From Pseudomonadota bacterium (GTDB lineage: Bacteria > Pseudomonadota > Gammaproteobacteria > Enterobacterales > Enterobacteriaceae), in assembly GCA_023425455.1 (NCBI GenBank), contig JAFACP010000061.1, positions 1-12,120 on the forward strand: a stretch of 12,120 bases of DNA, written 5' to 3'. The notes beneath the pieces are model-generated. The model made no database searches, was not told the DNA's origin, and worked only from the letters and a program-made list of their open reading frames with translations. The translations under genes were made by a program, and so were the position numbers. Every line of letters begins with the position of its first letter. Positions within the stretch are counted from its first letter, which is position 1. Shown piece after piece: positions 1 through 7,184 of this stretch.

Positions 1-1
1 T

Positions 2-70
2 ATGGCCCTGGTACGAGCGCTGAACAAAATGACGAAAGCAGGTATGCCTGAAAGCGTGCGTATTGCCTGA
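2..70 (+). CDS. Transposase of IS903-type element, C-terminal end only
   Basis: Only the last 22 codons are in the window, ending at TGA 68-70; the translated tail runs MALVRALNKMTKAGMPESVR followed by Ile-Ala. This resembles the C-terminus of IS903/IS102 transposases. None of the catalytic DDE residues fall inside the window, so activity cannot be assessed. The ATG at 2-4 is only an internal methionine: the frame continues left past base 1. The identification rests on the tail together with the adjacent terminal repeat. Confidence 0.85.
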   Translation: MALVRALNKMTKAGMPESVRIA

Positions 71-107
71 AAACACAACCCGCTACGGGGGAACTTACCC
101 GAAATCT

Positions 108-125
108 GATTTATTCAACAAAGCC
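108..125 (-). repeat. IS903 terminal inverted repeat (right), 18 bp
   Basis: On the minus strand this reads GGCTTTGTTGAATAAATC, the IS903-type terminus recognised by its transposase. It marks the exact outer edge of the insertion at base 125; island sequence resumes at 126. Confidence 0.9.
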
Positions 126-1071
126 CCTCTGTAATGAAGAAGGGATTACAACTAAAGCATATAATATTTACAGAAGCTTTATTTATGACATTCCCTTTGA
201 TGATGAGGGAGTTGTTTATCATCTTTGCGAAGGAGAATGGTATAAAGTTGATCAAGATTATTTAGCAATTTTGAAAGATTATATCGATCAAAGATGCGAG
301 AACACCTCACTTCCACCATACAATCACGATAACATAGCAGCAAACAAAAGAAGTTATAGTGAAGAAAACTACAATGAAGATGTTGCCCGTAACTCACTTA
401 CACATATCTGTCTTGATCAAACAGATATAAGCCCTGATGGATATACGCAAATAGAGCCTTGTGACATAATTAGTTATAATGGAAATACGTGCATTTTCCA
501 CCATATAAAAATATCCTCACGCTCATCTCAGCTTAGTCATCTTTTTAATCAGGGTGTCAACTCTATGGAGTTGTTAATACTGGAAGGACACAGTAGAGAC
601 AAATTAAAAAATCTCATTGAAGAAAAAATACAACATCGTGATTTAGATAGTTTCAAGCGAGTAATCGATGGAAATGACTATAAAGTTGAGTTCGGCATAA
701 TTACAAAAAAACCTGCAATATCTAAATCTGATAACCTTCCACTTTTTTCAAAAATAAGCTTAATGAGAAGTTTAAGAGCACTTTCTCTTTGCCGCACGGA
801 AGGTGTGGTAAGTTTTATACAAGATATAAGTCCTCCTAAAGAAAGCTATAGTAAATATCCTCGTATTACAGTAGTCGTATCTCTTGATGCAAATGGTAAG
901 AATGAGGTTGTTGTAGATAAAAACCAAATTATCCCACAAGGGAAAAAAGTAATGAGATGCTCTCAAGAAATAACCAATAGCGCTATCGGTTCAAAATATA
1001 TGATTTATGTCAAAGCAAGCGAAAATGGGGATCTTAGCACCAGTCACGCTTGGGAAAGTGAACGGATTTAG
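126..1071 (+). pseudogene. DUF6119/TIGR04141-family island protein, 5' part cut off by IS903
   Basis: An open frame runs from the IS903 edge (first full codon 127) to TAG at 1069-1071, giving 314 residues with no native start. The only frame-matched start near the beginning is TTG at 271, which has no convincing ribosome binding site, so this is best read as the 3' part of a longer gene. Family signature: IEPCD at 451-465, then about 20 codons on an HIKIS-RSS stretch and LSHLFNQG at 532-555 followed by a serine-containing helix, and LPLFSKIS near 736-759. These match my memory of the DUF6119/TIGR04141 family, whose members are roughly 500-600 residues, so about half is missing. No biochemical function is established that I can vouch for; its patchy occurrence in islands suggests a host-phage or element-conflict role (inference). 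About 80 residues after 829 look like an added C-terminal segment. The gene is AT-rich (22 G+C in bases 361-420), unlike the core genes. The 5' part may survive on the far side of the IS. Confidence 0.75.
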
Positions 1072-1099
1072 ATAACTCTATTTATCTAAAAAGAAACAC

Positions 1100-1141
1100 A
1101 CACCATAGCCCCATAAATTCGACGGAGCTATGGTGTATTTT
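1100..1141. terminator. Terminator between convergent island genes
   Basis: A perfect 10-bp stem pairs ACACCATAGC (1100-1109) with GCTATGGTGT (1127-1136) across a 17-base loop. A short T-rich stretch (1138-1141) follows on the plus strand. The minus-strand exit (1099 downward) is also T-rich. It sits between the stop codons of the DUF6119-family gene and the convergent integrase, so it can serve both. The long loop makes it somewhat weaker than a textbook intrinsic terminator. Confidence 0.65.
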
Positions 1142-1165
1142 AAAATGAATAACTAAATGTTACCT

Positions 1166-3097
1166 TTATCTACGTTGTTTATTAATTTGTTTGATTCTAA
1201 GAGCATCAGCTACCGCATCTACACCATCTTCGCAAACAAATGGAGCTACTTCCGGTAGCCCTAACGTAACGCTCTCAAGCACAGCATAAAGGGCTGCTGG
1301 TGGATGATCTTTGCTATACCGATTCTCTGTCTCGCCAGAACCGCGGATATGTCCAACAAACTGCGCACGCGTCTCGCTGTCGATTCCAGCTTGTTTGAGC
1401 CTGGTAGAAAACGTGTGGCGGAATGAATGAAAAGATTTTTTGCTGTCTTTTTCAAAGCCTAACCGTTCTTTGAGCAACGAACGGTTAAACCAGTCAGAAG
1501 CCTTATCGCCGTATCCTTTTACAGAGTGGTAAGGAAGCTCTGGAAATAAACGCTCATGACCTGCTTTCTTCAATGCTTCACAATAGTGGATTAATCCAAG
1601 CTTGATCAATGTCGGATGCAACGGTATTTTTCTTCGTGAATTAATCGTTTTCAGTGACTGATCGTCCCGTTCGTTGCTGATTTCAAAGAAATAAAATCCG
1701 GTAGCATCCTGCTTAATATCATCTAGATAAAGTTGACATAACTCATTTATCCTCGCGCCGGTAAAAAAGCCAATTAGCGGTAGCCAGTAATGAAATGCAC
1801 GATAATGATGGAATTGCCCCTGACTGTTTTTATCGACAGTCCCACGCTTATACCAAGGCATACCAAAAATAGCGTTTAAATCCTCATCAGTGAAATCAGA
1901 TTTGAAATCCTGATCCATCTTTTCATTTTCAACAGGTGCAAAGAATTTATTCGCAGGAGACTTAATAAAAATGCCTTCTCCATCAGCCCACTGGAAAGCC
2001 TCGAAGAGAATTCGCATATATTTACGAACGGCATTATCGCTCATTAAAGGGTCGCCATTCTCTTTTGCCTTGCCAATCAATTCATGAGCATCATTGATTT
2101 TATATCTTATTTTCGCCAGATCGCGTCTTGCAGGTATCGACCTTAGTAAGCTCTCATACTTACGGAGGAAGTCACGGTCAACCTTTTCAAGCGTTGAATC
2201 ACCCATGACTTCAAGGAGTAAGCCAAAACCTTCCCGGACTCGATTCTCTGCCTTTTCCGTGAATTTCCCCCCGCGCTTGTAGCGAATATATTTTTCACAT
2301 AACTCGCTCATTTTCACTGAGTAGTATTTACGATTTACATATTCATTATCCGGTATTGATGAGGACAATAATACAGGGGGAATTGTTTTTGGTTTCTCTG
2401 GCATGACTGGAGAAACTGCGGTGCTATGTGACAGCCAAAATAATCGTAAGCGCTCGGCTTGAACACGATGAATCATCAATGAATTAGGCGAGATTTCGAC
2501 ACCGGGAAAGTCAACGAACCAAGCGGCTTTGGATGAAGCCTCTGAGGATTTAAATGCGGTTTCTGCATCCAGCGGCTCGCCAGCGATCATCTGACGTAAT
2601 ATACGTGATGAAACCAAGGGCTGAACATAACCGCTCAGAGAACCTCTGATACCGATGTTAATGGCACTATCGATGATAAATCCAGAAACCTCAGGATCGT
2701 CTTTATCAACGAGTGAAAGGTCTTCCACATAGTAAGCAGGACGCCCATCAGCAAGCCAAAACAGCGGGATATTCGTATCAAGCAAGCGCTGAGCAACTTG
2801 TTGCAGGGAAGCACTCGTTAAACCGCAAAATTCAGCAAGGCTGATCATTCCTTCGCCCGCCAAAGCAGGCGCACTGCTCACCAACTTTTCTCTATCCAAT
2901 TTTTGATACTCACCCAAACATCGCTGCCAGACAGCCAATAGGAGTGCGGCAATCGCTCGTGCTTTTCTGATGTCGTTTGTTTCTGTTGAAGCGTGAATCT
3001 CACGCTGTCCCATGTAGAGACGGTATCGGGCGGGAACTGCAATACGGACAACATAAATACCGCTGCTACGGCGATACAAATTATCACGTTGAGCCAT
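1166..3097 (-). CDS. Tyrosine recombinase / island integrase with DUF6538-like N-terminus
   Basis: A site-specific recombinase of 643 residues that would integrate and excise the element at the adjacent thrW. The N-terminus (about residues 5-45, with YRRSSGIYVVRIAVP) looks like the DUF6538 arm-type module found on long island integrases. A weakly conserved middle follows, then a SAM-like core-binding region near 260-390 and the catalytic domain. Catalytic residues visible: R449 (FTGAR-INEL), K490 (SRRKIPLH), H557-x-x-R560 (HSFRHTF), H583 (VGH) and nucleophile Y594 (NRYS), a complete set. I chose ATG at 3095-3097 because AGAGGT lies 10 bases upstream; an in-frame GTG at 3139 would add 14 residues but has poorer initiation signals. 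The gene starts 87 bases from the tRNA 3' end and reads away from it into the element. Its product family and catalytic set are secure; the exact element type is not determinable from this window. Confidence 0.9.
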   Translation of the reverse strand: MAQRDNLYRRSSGIYVVRIAVPARYRLYMGQREIHASTETNDIRKARAIAALLLAVWQRCLGEYQKLDREKLVSSAPALAGEGMISLAEFCGLTSASLQQVAQRLLDTNIPLFWLADGRPAYYVEDLSLVDKDDPEVSGFIIDSAINIGIRGSLSGYVQPLVSSRILRQMIAGEPLDAETAFKSSEASSKAAWFVDFPGVEISPNSLMIHRVQAERLRLFWLSHSTAVSPVMPEKPKTIPPVLLSSSIPDNEYVNRKYYSVKMSELCEKYIRYKRGGKFTEKAENRVREGFGLLLEVMGDSTLEKVDRDFLRKYESLLRSIPARRDLAKIRYKINDAHELIGKAKENGDPLMSDNAVRKYMRILFEAFQWADGEGIFIKSPANKFFAPVENEKMDQDFKSDFTDEDLNAIFGMPWYKRGTVDKNSQGQFHHYRAFHYWLPLIGFFTGARINELCQLYLDDIKQDATGFYFFEISNERDDQSLKTINSRRKIPLHPTLIKLGLIHYCEALKKAGHERLFPELPYHSVKGYGDKASDWFNRSLLKERLGFEKDSKKSFHSFRHTFSTRLKQAGIDSETRAQFVGHIRGSGETENRYSKDHPPAALYAVLESVTLGLPEVAPFVCEDGVDAVADALRIKQINKQRR

Positions 3098-3108
3098 CGG
3101 CAGTATGA

Positions 3109-3125
3109 CCTCTATGTAGTAGAGG
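3109..3125 (-). promoter_or_regulatory. Hairpin overlapping the integrase ribosome binding site
   Basis: On the minus strand CCTCT (3125-3121), a 7-base loop and AGAGG (3113-3109) form a 5-bp perfect stem. The right arm is the integrase Shine-Dalgarno itself. If it folds, ribosome access would be reduced. The stem is short and may be fortuitous; regulation is inference. Confidence 0.25.
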
Positions 3126-3184
3126 CTACGCGATTTCACTCTGAATGAATTTAATTTTAACTAAATCAATAAGATAAGAGTGAC

Positions 3185-3210
3185 TGGTGCCGATAATAGG
3201 AGTCGAACCT
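3185..3210 (-). other. Probable attachment-site region at the 3' end of thrW
   Basis: The integrase lies immediately beyond the 3' end of an intact thrW. In Enterobacterales thrW is a known insertion site (CP4-6 in E. coli K-12; P22 in Salmonella uses it). The crossover core should therefore lie in the last bases of the tRNA gene. No second copy of this sequence is present in bases 1-3180, so the far attachment site is outside the window. The boundaries given are approximate. Confidence 0.5.
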
Positions 3211-3260
3211 ACGACCTTCGCATTACGAATGCGCTGCTCTACCAACTGAGCTATATCGGC
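3185..3260 (-). tRNA. thrW: tRNA-Thr(CGU)
   Basis: On the minus strand a complete 76-base cloverleaf starts GCCGATA and ends TATCGGC-A-CCA, with the CCA encoded. The T arm has GTAGG-TTCGACT-CCTAT, and the anticodon CGT lies at plus-strand 3225-3227, reading ACG threonine codons. The acceptor stem GCCGATA/TATCGGC pairs perfectly. It sits directly downstream of proA as in E. coli, and serves as the integration site of the element to the left, which kept the tRNA intact. Confidence 0.97.
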
Positions 3261-3268
3261 CCTGCAGA

Positions 3269-3290
3269 CGTGGTAACGGGCGTTACCACG
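3269..3290. repeat. Perfect inverted repeat in the thrW 5' leader
   Basis: CGTGGTAACG (3269-3278) and CGTTACCACG (3281-3290) are exact reverse complements with a 2-base GG centre. It lies between the predicted thrW transcription start (about 3291) and the mature tRNA 5' end (3260), so the precursor RNA would begin with a hairpin. No U-run follows on the minus strand, so it is not an intrinsic terminator for proBA. It could be a processing element or a protein-binding site; which one is unknown. Confidence 0.8.
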
Positions 3291-3297
3291 GGGCAAA

Positions 3298-3326
3298 AGA
3301 GTAGATCTAACAGGGTGATGCGTCAA
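3298..3326 (-). promoter_or_regulatory. Candidate sigma-70 promoter of thrW
   Basis: On the minus strand TTGACG (3326-3321) is separated by 17 bases from TACTCT (3303-3298). Transcription would start near 3291, about 30 bases before the mature tRNA. The -35 is strong, the -10 matches at four of six positions. Confidence 0.6.
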
Positions 3327-3371
3327 TGGTCTCGCGAATCAAATGGCTATTTTTGCATCACCCACGCCAAT

Positions 3372-4625
3372 TCAGGCACGAATGGTATCGTCACCGAAGC
3401 CGATCCACTTGTAGGTGGTCAACGCTTCCAGCCCCATCGGGCCGCGGGCGTGCAGCTTTTGCGTGCTGACGGCCACTTCCGCCCCAAGGCCGAACTGGCC
3501 GCCGTCGGTGAAGCGGGTGGAGGCATTCACATACACCGCCGACGAATCCACTTCGTTCACAAAGCGGTCGGCGTTGCGCAGCGTACGGGTGAGGATCGCA
3601 TCCGAGTGCTGGGTGCCGTGCTCACGAATATGCGCAATGGCGTCGTCCAGAGAGTCGACCAGCCTGACGTTCAGATCCAGCGACAGGAACTCATCATCAT
3701 ACTGTTCCGCCCTGACCGGAACCACCGTCGCCGGGCCGGCCTTCAGCAGCGCCAGCGCGTCGGCTTCGGCGTGCAGCGTAACGCCGCTCGCGGCCATCTG
3801 CTGGCTCAGCGCAGGCAGGAACGCCGGAGCAATGCCCCGATGCACCAGCAGGGTTTCCACCGTGTTACAGGTGCTCGGACGTTGCGTCTTGGCATTGACG
3901 ATGATCTTCAGCGCCGGATCAATCTCGGCGCTGTCATCTACCACAATGTGGCACACGCCAATCCCGCCGGTGATCACCGGAATGGTCGACTGCTCACGGC
4001 ACAGCTTGTGCAGCCCTGCGCCACCGCGTGGGATCAGCATGTCGATGTATTTGTCCATGCGCAGCATTTCGTTCACCAGCGCGCGGTCCGGACTTTCAAT
4101 CGCCTGAACGGCGCCTGCCGGCAAGCCGCACTCTTTCAGCGCCTGCTGGATGACCTTCACCGTTGCGGCATTGGTACGCCAGGTCTCTTTGCCGCCGCGC
4201 AAAATGGCGGCATTACCGGTCTTCAGGCACAGGGAGGCGACATCCACCGTCACGTTTGGACGGGCTTCATAGATCACGCCGATGACGCCGAGCGGCACGC
4301 GGCGACGCTCAAGGCGCAAACCGCTGTCGAGCAGCCCGCCGTCAATGACCTGCCCGACAGGATCGGCCAGATTACAGACCTGTCGCACGTCGTCAGCGAT
4401 CCCCTTCAGGCGCGCCGGAGTCAGCGCCAGGCGGTCAAGCATGGCGTCGCTTAAGCCGTTTTCACGCGCGTCGGCCAGGTCCTGCTCGTTGGCGTGTAAA
4501 ATTCCGGCGGATTGTGCTTCCAGGTAGTCAGCGATTTTTTCCAGCACACGGTTTTTCTCGTGGCTTGAAAGGAGCGCCAGTTTGTAAGAGGCGGCCTTCG
4601 CAGCGGCGCCCATTTGTTCCAGCAT
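3372..4625 (-). CDS. proA: Gamma-glutamyl phosphate reductase
   Basis: ProA carries out the second step of proline synthesis in the cytoplasm, reducing gamma-glutamyl phosphate with NADPH to glutamate-5-semialdehyde, which cyclises for reduction by ProC. The 417-residue length equals that of E. coli ProA. It is an aldehyde dehydrogenase-fold protein; the catalytic cysteine is C253 in RPSTCNT, and the conserved RPNVTVD (near 127) and LIPRGG (near 200) segments are intact. The ATG at 4623-4625 is supported by AAGGAG that overlaps the proB stop codon. Only 11 bases separate the two genes, so proBA is a tightly coupled operon. Tight spacing fits the need to pass the labile acyl phosphate between enzymes. 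No intrinsic terminator is evident before thrW. Confidence 0.98.
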   Translation of the reverse strand: MLEQMGAAAKAASYKLALLSSHEKNRVLEKIADYLEAQSAGILHANEQDLADARENGLSDAMLDRLALTPARLKGIADDVRQVCNLADPVGQVIDGGLLDSGLRLERRRVPLGVIGVIYEARPNVTVDVASLCLKTGNAAILRGGKETWRTNAATVKVIQQALKECGLPAGAVQAIESPDRALVNEMLRMDKYIDMLIPRGGAGLHKLCREQSTIPVITGGIGVCHIVVDDSAEIDPALKIIVNAKTQRPSTCNTVETLLVHRGIAPAFLPALSQQMAASGVTLHAEADALALLKAGPATVVPVRAEQYDDEFLSLDLNVRLVDSLDDAIAHIREHGTQHSDAILTRTLRNADRFVNEVDSSAVYVNASTRFTDGGQFGLGAEVAVSTQKLHARGPMGLEALTTYKWIGFGDDTIRA

Positions 4626-4636
4626 GAGTTAGCTCC

Positions 4637-5740
4637 TTAACGAATAATCATGTCATCACGATGCACGGCAACCGGGCCATACTCATAGCCCAGAATGGCA
4701 TCGATTTGCTGCGAGTGGTGTCCGGCAATACGGCGCAGGGCGTCGCTGTTATAGCGGCTTACGCCGTGGGCGATATCGCGGCCTTCAAGGTTACGGATGC
4801 GGATCACTTCACCACGCGAGAAGTTACCTGTCACGCTTTTAATTCCTTTTGGAAGCAATGAGCTTCCACGTTCCAGAATTGCGGCCGTTGCGCCTTCATC
4901 GACGGTGATTTCACCGGCCGGCGGCGCGCCGAAGATCCAGCGTTTACGGTTTTCCAGCGGCGACTGCTGGGCGTGGAAGCGCGTCCCGACCGAAATGCCT
5001 TCCATCACGTCGCCAATCACGCCAGGGCGGCTGCCGGCGGCAATAATGGTGTCGATACCGGCGCGGCAGGCCACGTCAGCCGCCTGCAGCTTGGTGCCCA
5101 TGCCGCCGGTTCCCAGCCCGGAGACGCTGTCGCCGGCGATGGCGCGCAGCGTGTCGTCGATGCCGTGGACGTCTTTAATCAGCTCGGCCTGTGGGTTAGC
5201 GCGCGGGTCGGCGGTAAACAGCCCCTGCTGGTCGGTCAGCAACAGCAGTTTGTCTGCGCCCGCCAGAATCGCCGCCAGCGCGGAGAGGTTGTCGTTATCG
5301 CCAACTTTGATTTCAGCGGTGGCGACCGCGTCGTTTTCGTTAATAACCGGAACGATATTGTTATCCAGCAGCGCGCGCAGCGTGTCGCGGGCGTTGAGGA
5401 AGCGCTCCCGGTCTTCCATATCGGCGCGCGTCAGCAGCATCTGCCCGACGTGAATGCCGTAGATGGAAAACAACTGCTCCCAGAGCTGAATGAGTCGACT
5501 TTGCCCCACGGCGGCCAGCAGCTGTTTAGAGGCGATCGTCGCGGGGAGTTCGGGGTACCCCAGGTGCTCACGCCCGGCGGCAATTGCCCCGGAGGTAACA
5601 ATCACAATACGATGCCCTGCGGCGTGTAACTGAGCGCACTGACGTACAAGCTCAACAATGTGGGCGCGATTAAGGCGGCGCGATCCGCCTGTTAAAACAC
5701 TGGTGCCGAGTTTTACCACCAGCGTCTGGCTGTCACTCAT
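4637..5740 (-). CDS. proB: Glutamate 5-kinase
   Basis: ProB phosphorylates L-glutamate with ATP to gamma-glutamyl phosphate, the committed step of proline synthesis and the target of proline feedback inhibition. The 367-residue protein has an amino acid kinase domain (about 1-255) and a C-terminal PUA domain (about 275-367). Visible motifs: VVKLGTS with K10, TSGAIAAG with S50, NEND 134-137, GDNDNLSA 147-154 and TDQQGL 169-174. D107 and E143, positions where changes relieve proline inhibition in E. coli, are unchanged, so normal feedback control is expected. I chose ATG 5738-5740 (MSDSQTL) because it gives the E. coli start and length; the frame stays open to a TTG at 5779 but that would add 13 unsupported residues. 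The ribosome site AGAGA is weak. First gene of proBA; promoter at 5786-5814. Confidence 0.98.
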   Translation of the reverse strand: MSDSQTLVVKLGTSVLTGGSRRLNRAHIVELVRQCAQLHAAGHRIVIVTSGAIAAGREHLGYPELPATIASKQLLAAVGQSRLIQLWEQLFSIYGIHVGQMLLTRADMEDRERFLNARDTLRALLDNNIVPVINENDAVATAEIKVGDNDNLSALAAILAGADKLLLLTDQQGLFTADPRANPQAELIKDVHGIDDTLRAIAGDSVSGLGTGGMGTKLQAADVACRAGIDTIIAAGSRPGVIGDVMEGISVGTRFHAQQSPLENRKRWIFGAPPAGEITVDEGATAAILERGSSLLPKGIKSVTGNFSRGEVIRIRNLEGRDIAHGVSRYNSDALRRIAGHHSQQIDAILGYEYGPVAVHRDDMIIR

Positions 5741-5785
5741 GATTCTCTGCCGTTCAACAATAAGGGAAAATGATGTCAAACAGAC

Positions 5786-5814
5786 TTTGTAGCAGGTGTC
5801 AGCCCCGTTGCCAA
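5786..5814 (-). promoter_or_regulatory. Candidate sigma-70 promoter of proBA
   Basis: On the minus strand TTGGCA (5814-5809) is followed by exactly 17 bases and TACAAA (5791-5786). The start would fall near 5779, leaving a leader of about 40 bases before the proB ATG. The 6-bp inverted repeat at 5811-5827 overlaps the -35. Confidence 0.55.
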
Positions 5815-5867
5815 CTGCCTTAGTTGGTCAGGAAACAGTTTGTTGCGCGGGATCAGGGAGTGTAGCG

Positions 5868-5921
5868 ATGGATTTTGACAAATTTATTGCTGAAATAATA
5901 AATCACAGTTTTTTAAATTAA
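5868..5921 (+). CDS. Possible 17-residue peptide upstream of phoE
   Basis: ATG at 5868 opens MDFDKFIAEIINHSFLN and ends at TAA 5919-5921. GGGAG (5856-5860) lies 7 bases before the ATG, a good initiation site. It ends 9 bases before the Pho box, so it would need a promoter upstream of the PhoB-controlled one, and I see no clear one. There is no homology I recognise. It may be chance in an AT-rich stretch. Confidence 0.2.
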   Translation: MDFDKFIAEIINHSFLN

Positions 5922-5929
5922 TTCTCAGA

Positions 5930-5947
5930 TTGTCATAAAACGTTCAT
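5930..5947 (+). promoter_or_regulatory. Pho box (PhoB operator) of phoE
   Basis: TTGTCAT (5930-5936), AAAA and CGTTCAT (5941-5947) fit the PhoB direct-repeat pattern CTGTCAT-N4-CTGTCAT at 6/7 and 5/7 positions. It is placed upstream of phoE, which in E. coli is activated by phospho-PhoB during phosphate limitation. A related stretch, CGTTAAAACCCTTCCTG (5955-5971), may be a second, degenerate box. The -10 is not clear to me. Confidence 0.75.
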
Positions 5948-6043
5948 TCCAGAACGTTAAAACCCTTCCTGTTTTTCACCGGGCAAGAACTCGTATTCCT
6001 TGCTCAGCGAATATTAGCGCGTTTATAAAACTCAGGATTGAAA

Positions 6044-7096
6044 ATGAAAAAAAGTATTCTGGCATTAGTGGTAATGGGCGTTGCTGCTTCCGCATCTGTA
6101 CATGCAGCTGAAGTTTATAATAAAAACGGAAATAAGCTGGACGTCTACGGCAAAGTGAAAGCCATGCATTATCTCAGCGATGACGATGCGAAAGATGGTG
6201 ACCAGACTTACGTGCGTTTTGGTTTCAAAGGTGAAACGCAGATTAACGATCAGCTGACCGGCTATGGCCGCTGGGAAGCGGAGTTCTCCGGCAACAAAGC
6301 CGAGAGCGACGCTTCGCAGAAAACCCGTCTGGCCTTTGCCGGCCTGAAAATGAAAAACATCGGCTCCTTCGACTACGGTCGTAACCTTGGCGCGCTGTAT
6401 GACGTGGAAGCCTGGACCGATATGTTCCCGGAGTTCGGCGGCGACTCTTCCGGTCAGACCGATAACTTCATGACCAAACGTTCCAGCGGCCTGGCAACCT
6501 ACCGCAACACCGACTTCTTCGGCATGATTGACGGCCTGGACATGACCCTGCAGTACCAGGGGAAAAACGAAAACCGCGACGCCAAAAAACAGAACGGTGA
6601 CGGCTTCGGCACCTCTTTGAGCTATGACTTCGGCGGCAGCGATTTTGCCATCAGCGGCGCGTACACCAGCTCTGACCGTACTAACGATCAGAACCTGCTG
6701 ACCCGTGGTCAGGGTAAAAAAGCCGAAGCCTGGGCAACCGGCCTGAAATATGACGCCAACGATATTTACCTGGCGACCATGTATTCTGAAACACGCAACA
6801 TGACGCCAATTTCCGGTGGTTTTGCCAATAAAGCGCAGAACTTCGAAGTGGTTGCGCAATATCAGTTTGATTTCGGCCTGCGTCCATCCCTGGGCTATGT
6901 CCAGTCGAAAGGCAAGGATATCGAAGGAATTGGTGATGAAGATCTGGTGAAATACATCGACGTGGGTGCGACATATTATTTCAACAAAAATATGTCGGCG
7001 TTTGTTGATTATAAAATCAACCAGCTTGATGACAATAACAAACTGGGTCTGAGCAGCGATGATATTGTTGCTGTGGGGATGACTTACCAGTTCTGA
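6044..7096 (+). CDS. phoE: Outer membrane phosphoporin PhoE
   Basis: A trimeric 16-strand beta-barrel porin that admits phosphate and other anions when phosphate is scarce. The 350-residue precursor has a Sec signal peptide, [21 protein letters not shown], probably cleaved after A21 to give AEVYNK. The loop-3 constriction motif PEFGG is at 129-133. K145 in FMTKR corresponds to the lysine (K125 of mature E. coli PhoE) that gives anion preference. The C-terminal TYQF ends in phenylalanine, the BAM assembly signal. ATG 6044 is preceded by AGGA at a 6-base gap; the frame also has TTG at 6038, which would only lengthen the signal peptide by two residues. Divergent from proB, controlled by the Pho box at 5930-5947, and ended by the hairpin at 7108. 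PhoE is distinguished from OmpC/OmpF by this lysine, by sequence and by position. Confidence 0.97.
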   Translation: MKKSILALVVMGVAASASVHAAEVYNKNGNKLDVYGKVKAMHYLSDDDAKDGDQTYVRFGFKGETQINDQLTGYGRWEAEFSGNKAESDASQKTRLAFAGLKMKNIGSFDYGRNLGALYDVEAWTDMFPEFGGDSSGQTDNFMTKRSSGLATYRNTDFFGMIDGLDMTLQYQGKNENRDAKKQNGDGFGTSLSYDFGGSDFAISGAYTSSDRTNDQNLLTRGQGKKAEAWATGLKYDANDIYLATMYSETRNMTPISGGFANKAQNFEVVAQYQFDFGLRPSLGYVQSKGKDIEGIGDEDLVKYIDVGATYYFNKNMSAFVDYKINQLDDNNKLGLSSDDIVAVGMTYQF

Positions 7097-7107
7097 TTAA
7101 CAGATAT

Positions 7108-7139
7108 AAAAAGCCTGGCGATGTTTGCCAGGCTTTTTT
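7108..7139. terminator. Bidirectional terminator of phoE and crl
   Basis: AAAAAGCCTGGC (7108-7119) pairs with GCCAGGCTTTTT (7127-7138) around a 7-base loop; T runs flank the GC stem on both strands. It lies 11 bases after the phoE stop and 46 bases beyond the crl stop, so it can terminate both. Confidence 0.93.
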
Positions 7140-7184
7140 ATTTTCCGGCAGGCGCTAATGCCGCCGACCAGAAAACAGGCGCTG

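Larger units (their letters stand above)
1..125 (+). mobile_element. Right end of an IS903-type insertion sequence (IS5 family)
   Basis: The segment holds the end of a transposase reading frame, about 37 bp of non-coding DNA, and an 18-bp terminus that on the minus strand reads GGCTTTGTTGAATAAATC, which I recognise as the IS903 terminal inverted repeat. The transposase reads toward the junction, so this is the right end. The rest of the element (about 1 kb in this family) lies left of the window, so its completeness cannot be judged. IS903 makes 9-bp target duplications; the copy on this side would be 126-134 (CCTCTGTAA), but its partner is not visible. The element interrupts the DUF6119-family gene to its right. 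Confidence 0.9.
5741..6043. other. Divergent proB-phoE control region (303 bp)
   Basis: No established gene lies here. From left to right it holds the proB leader, the proB promoter (5786-5814) overlapping a small inverted repeat CCAACT/AGTTGG (5811-5827), a possible 17-codon frame (5868-5921), an AT-rich tract (about 5876-5930), the Pho box (5930-5947) and the phoE leader. AGGA at 6034-6037 is the phoE ribosome binding site. I see no terminator between the two divergent units. Confidence 0.8.

Noticed and set aside
160..165. Perfect TATAAT just inside the interrupted gene, possibly driving expression of the 3' fragment
   Set aside because: There is no -35 at the right distance (AAGAAG at 137-142), it lies in AT-rich coding sequence where the hexamer is likely by chance, and the first in-frame start (TTG 271) lacks a good ribosome site.
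271..1071. Complete 266-residue gene starting at TTG 271
   Set aside because: The frame is open upstream to the IS edge and the upstream residues (for example IYDIPFDDEG and YHLCEGEWYKVD) look like continuing protein; a start at 271 would be arbitrary.
3180..4454. Long open frame (424 codons) on the plus strand
   Set aside because: It runs through the thrW tRNA gene and antisense to proA; the openness follows from the GC-rich codon pattern of proA, and the translation is arginine- and histidine-rich without a recognisable domain.
4973..5629. 218-codon open frame antisense to proB
   Set aside because: A shadow of the conserved proB frame with no ribosome binding site.
6065..6859. 264-codon open frame antisense to phoE
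   Set aside because: It lies wholly inside phoE, which is unambiguous, and shows no initiation signals or family resemblance.
7146..7163. CGGCA/TGCCG hairpin after phoE as a separate crl terminator
   Set aside because: The stem is only 5 bp and is followed by GAAAAT on the minus strand, not a U-run; the stronger bidirectional hairpin at 7108-7139 explains termination.
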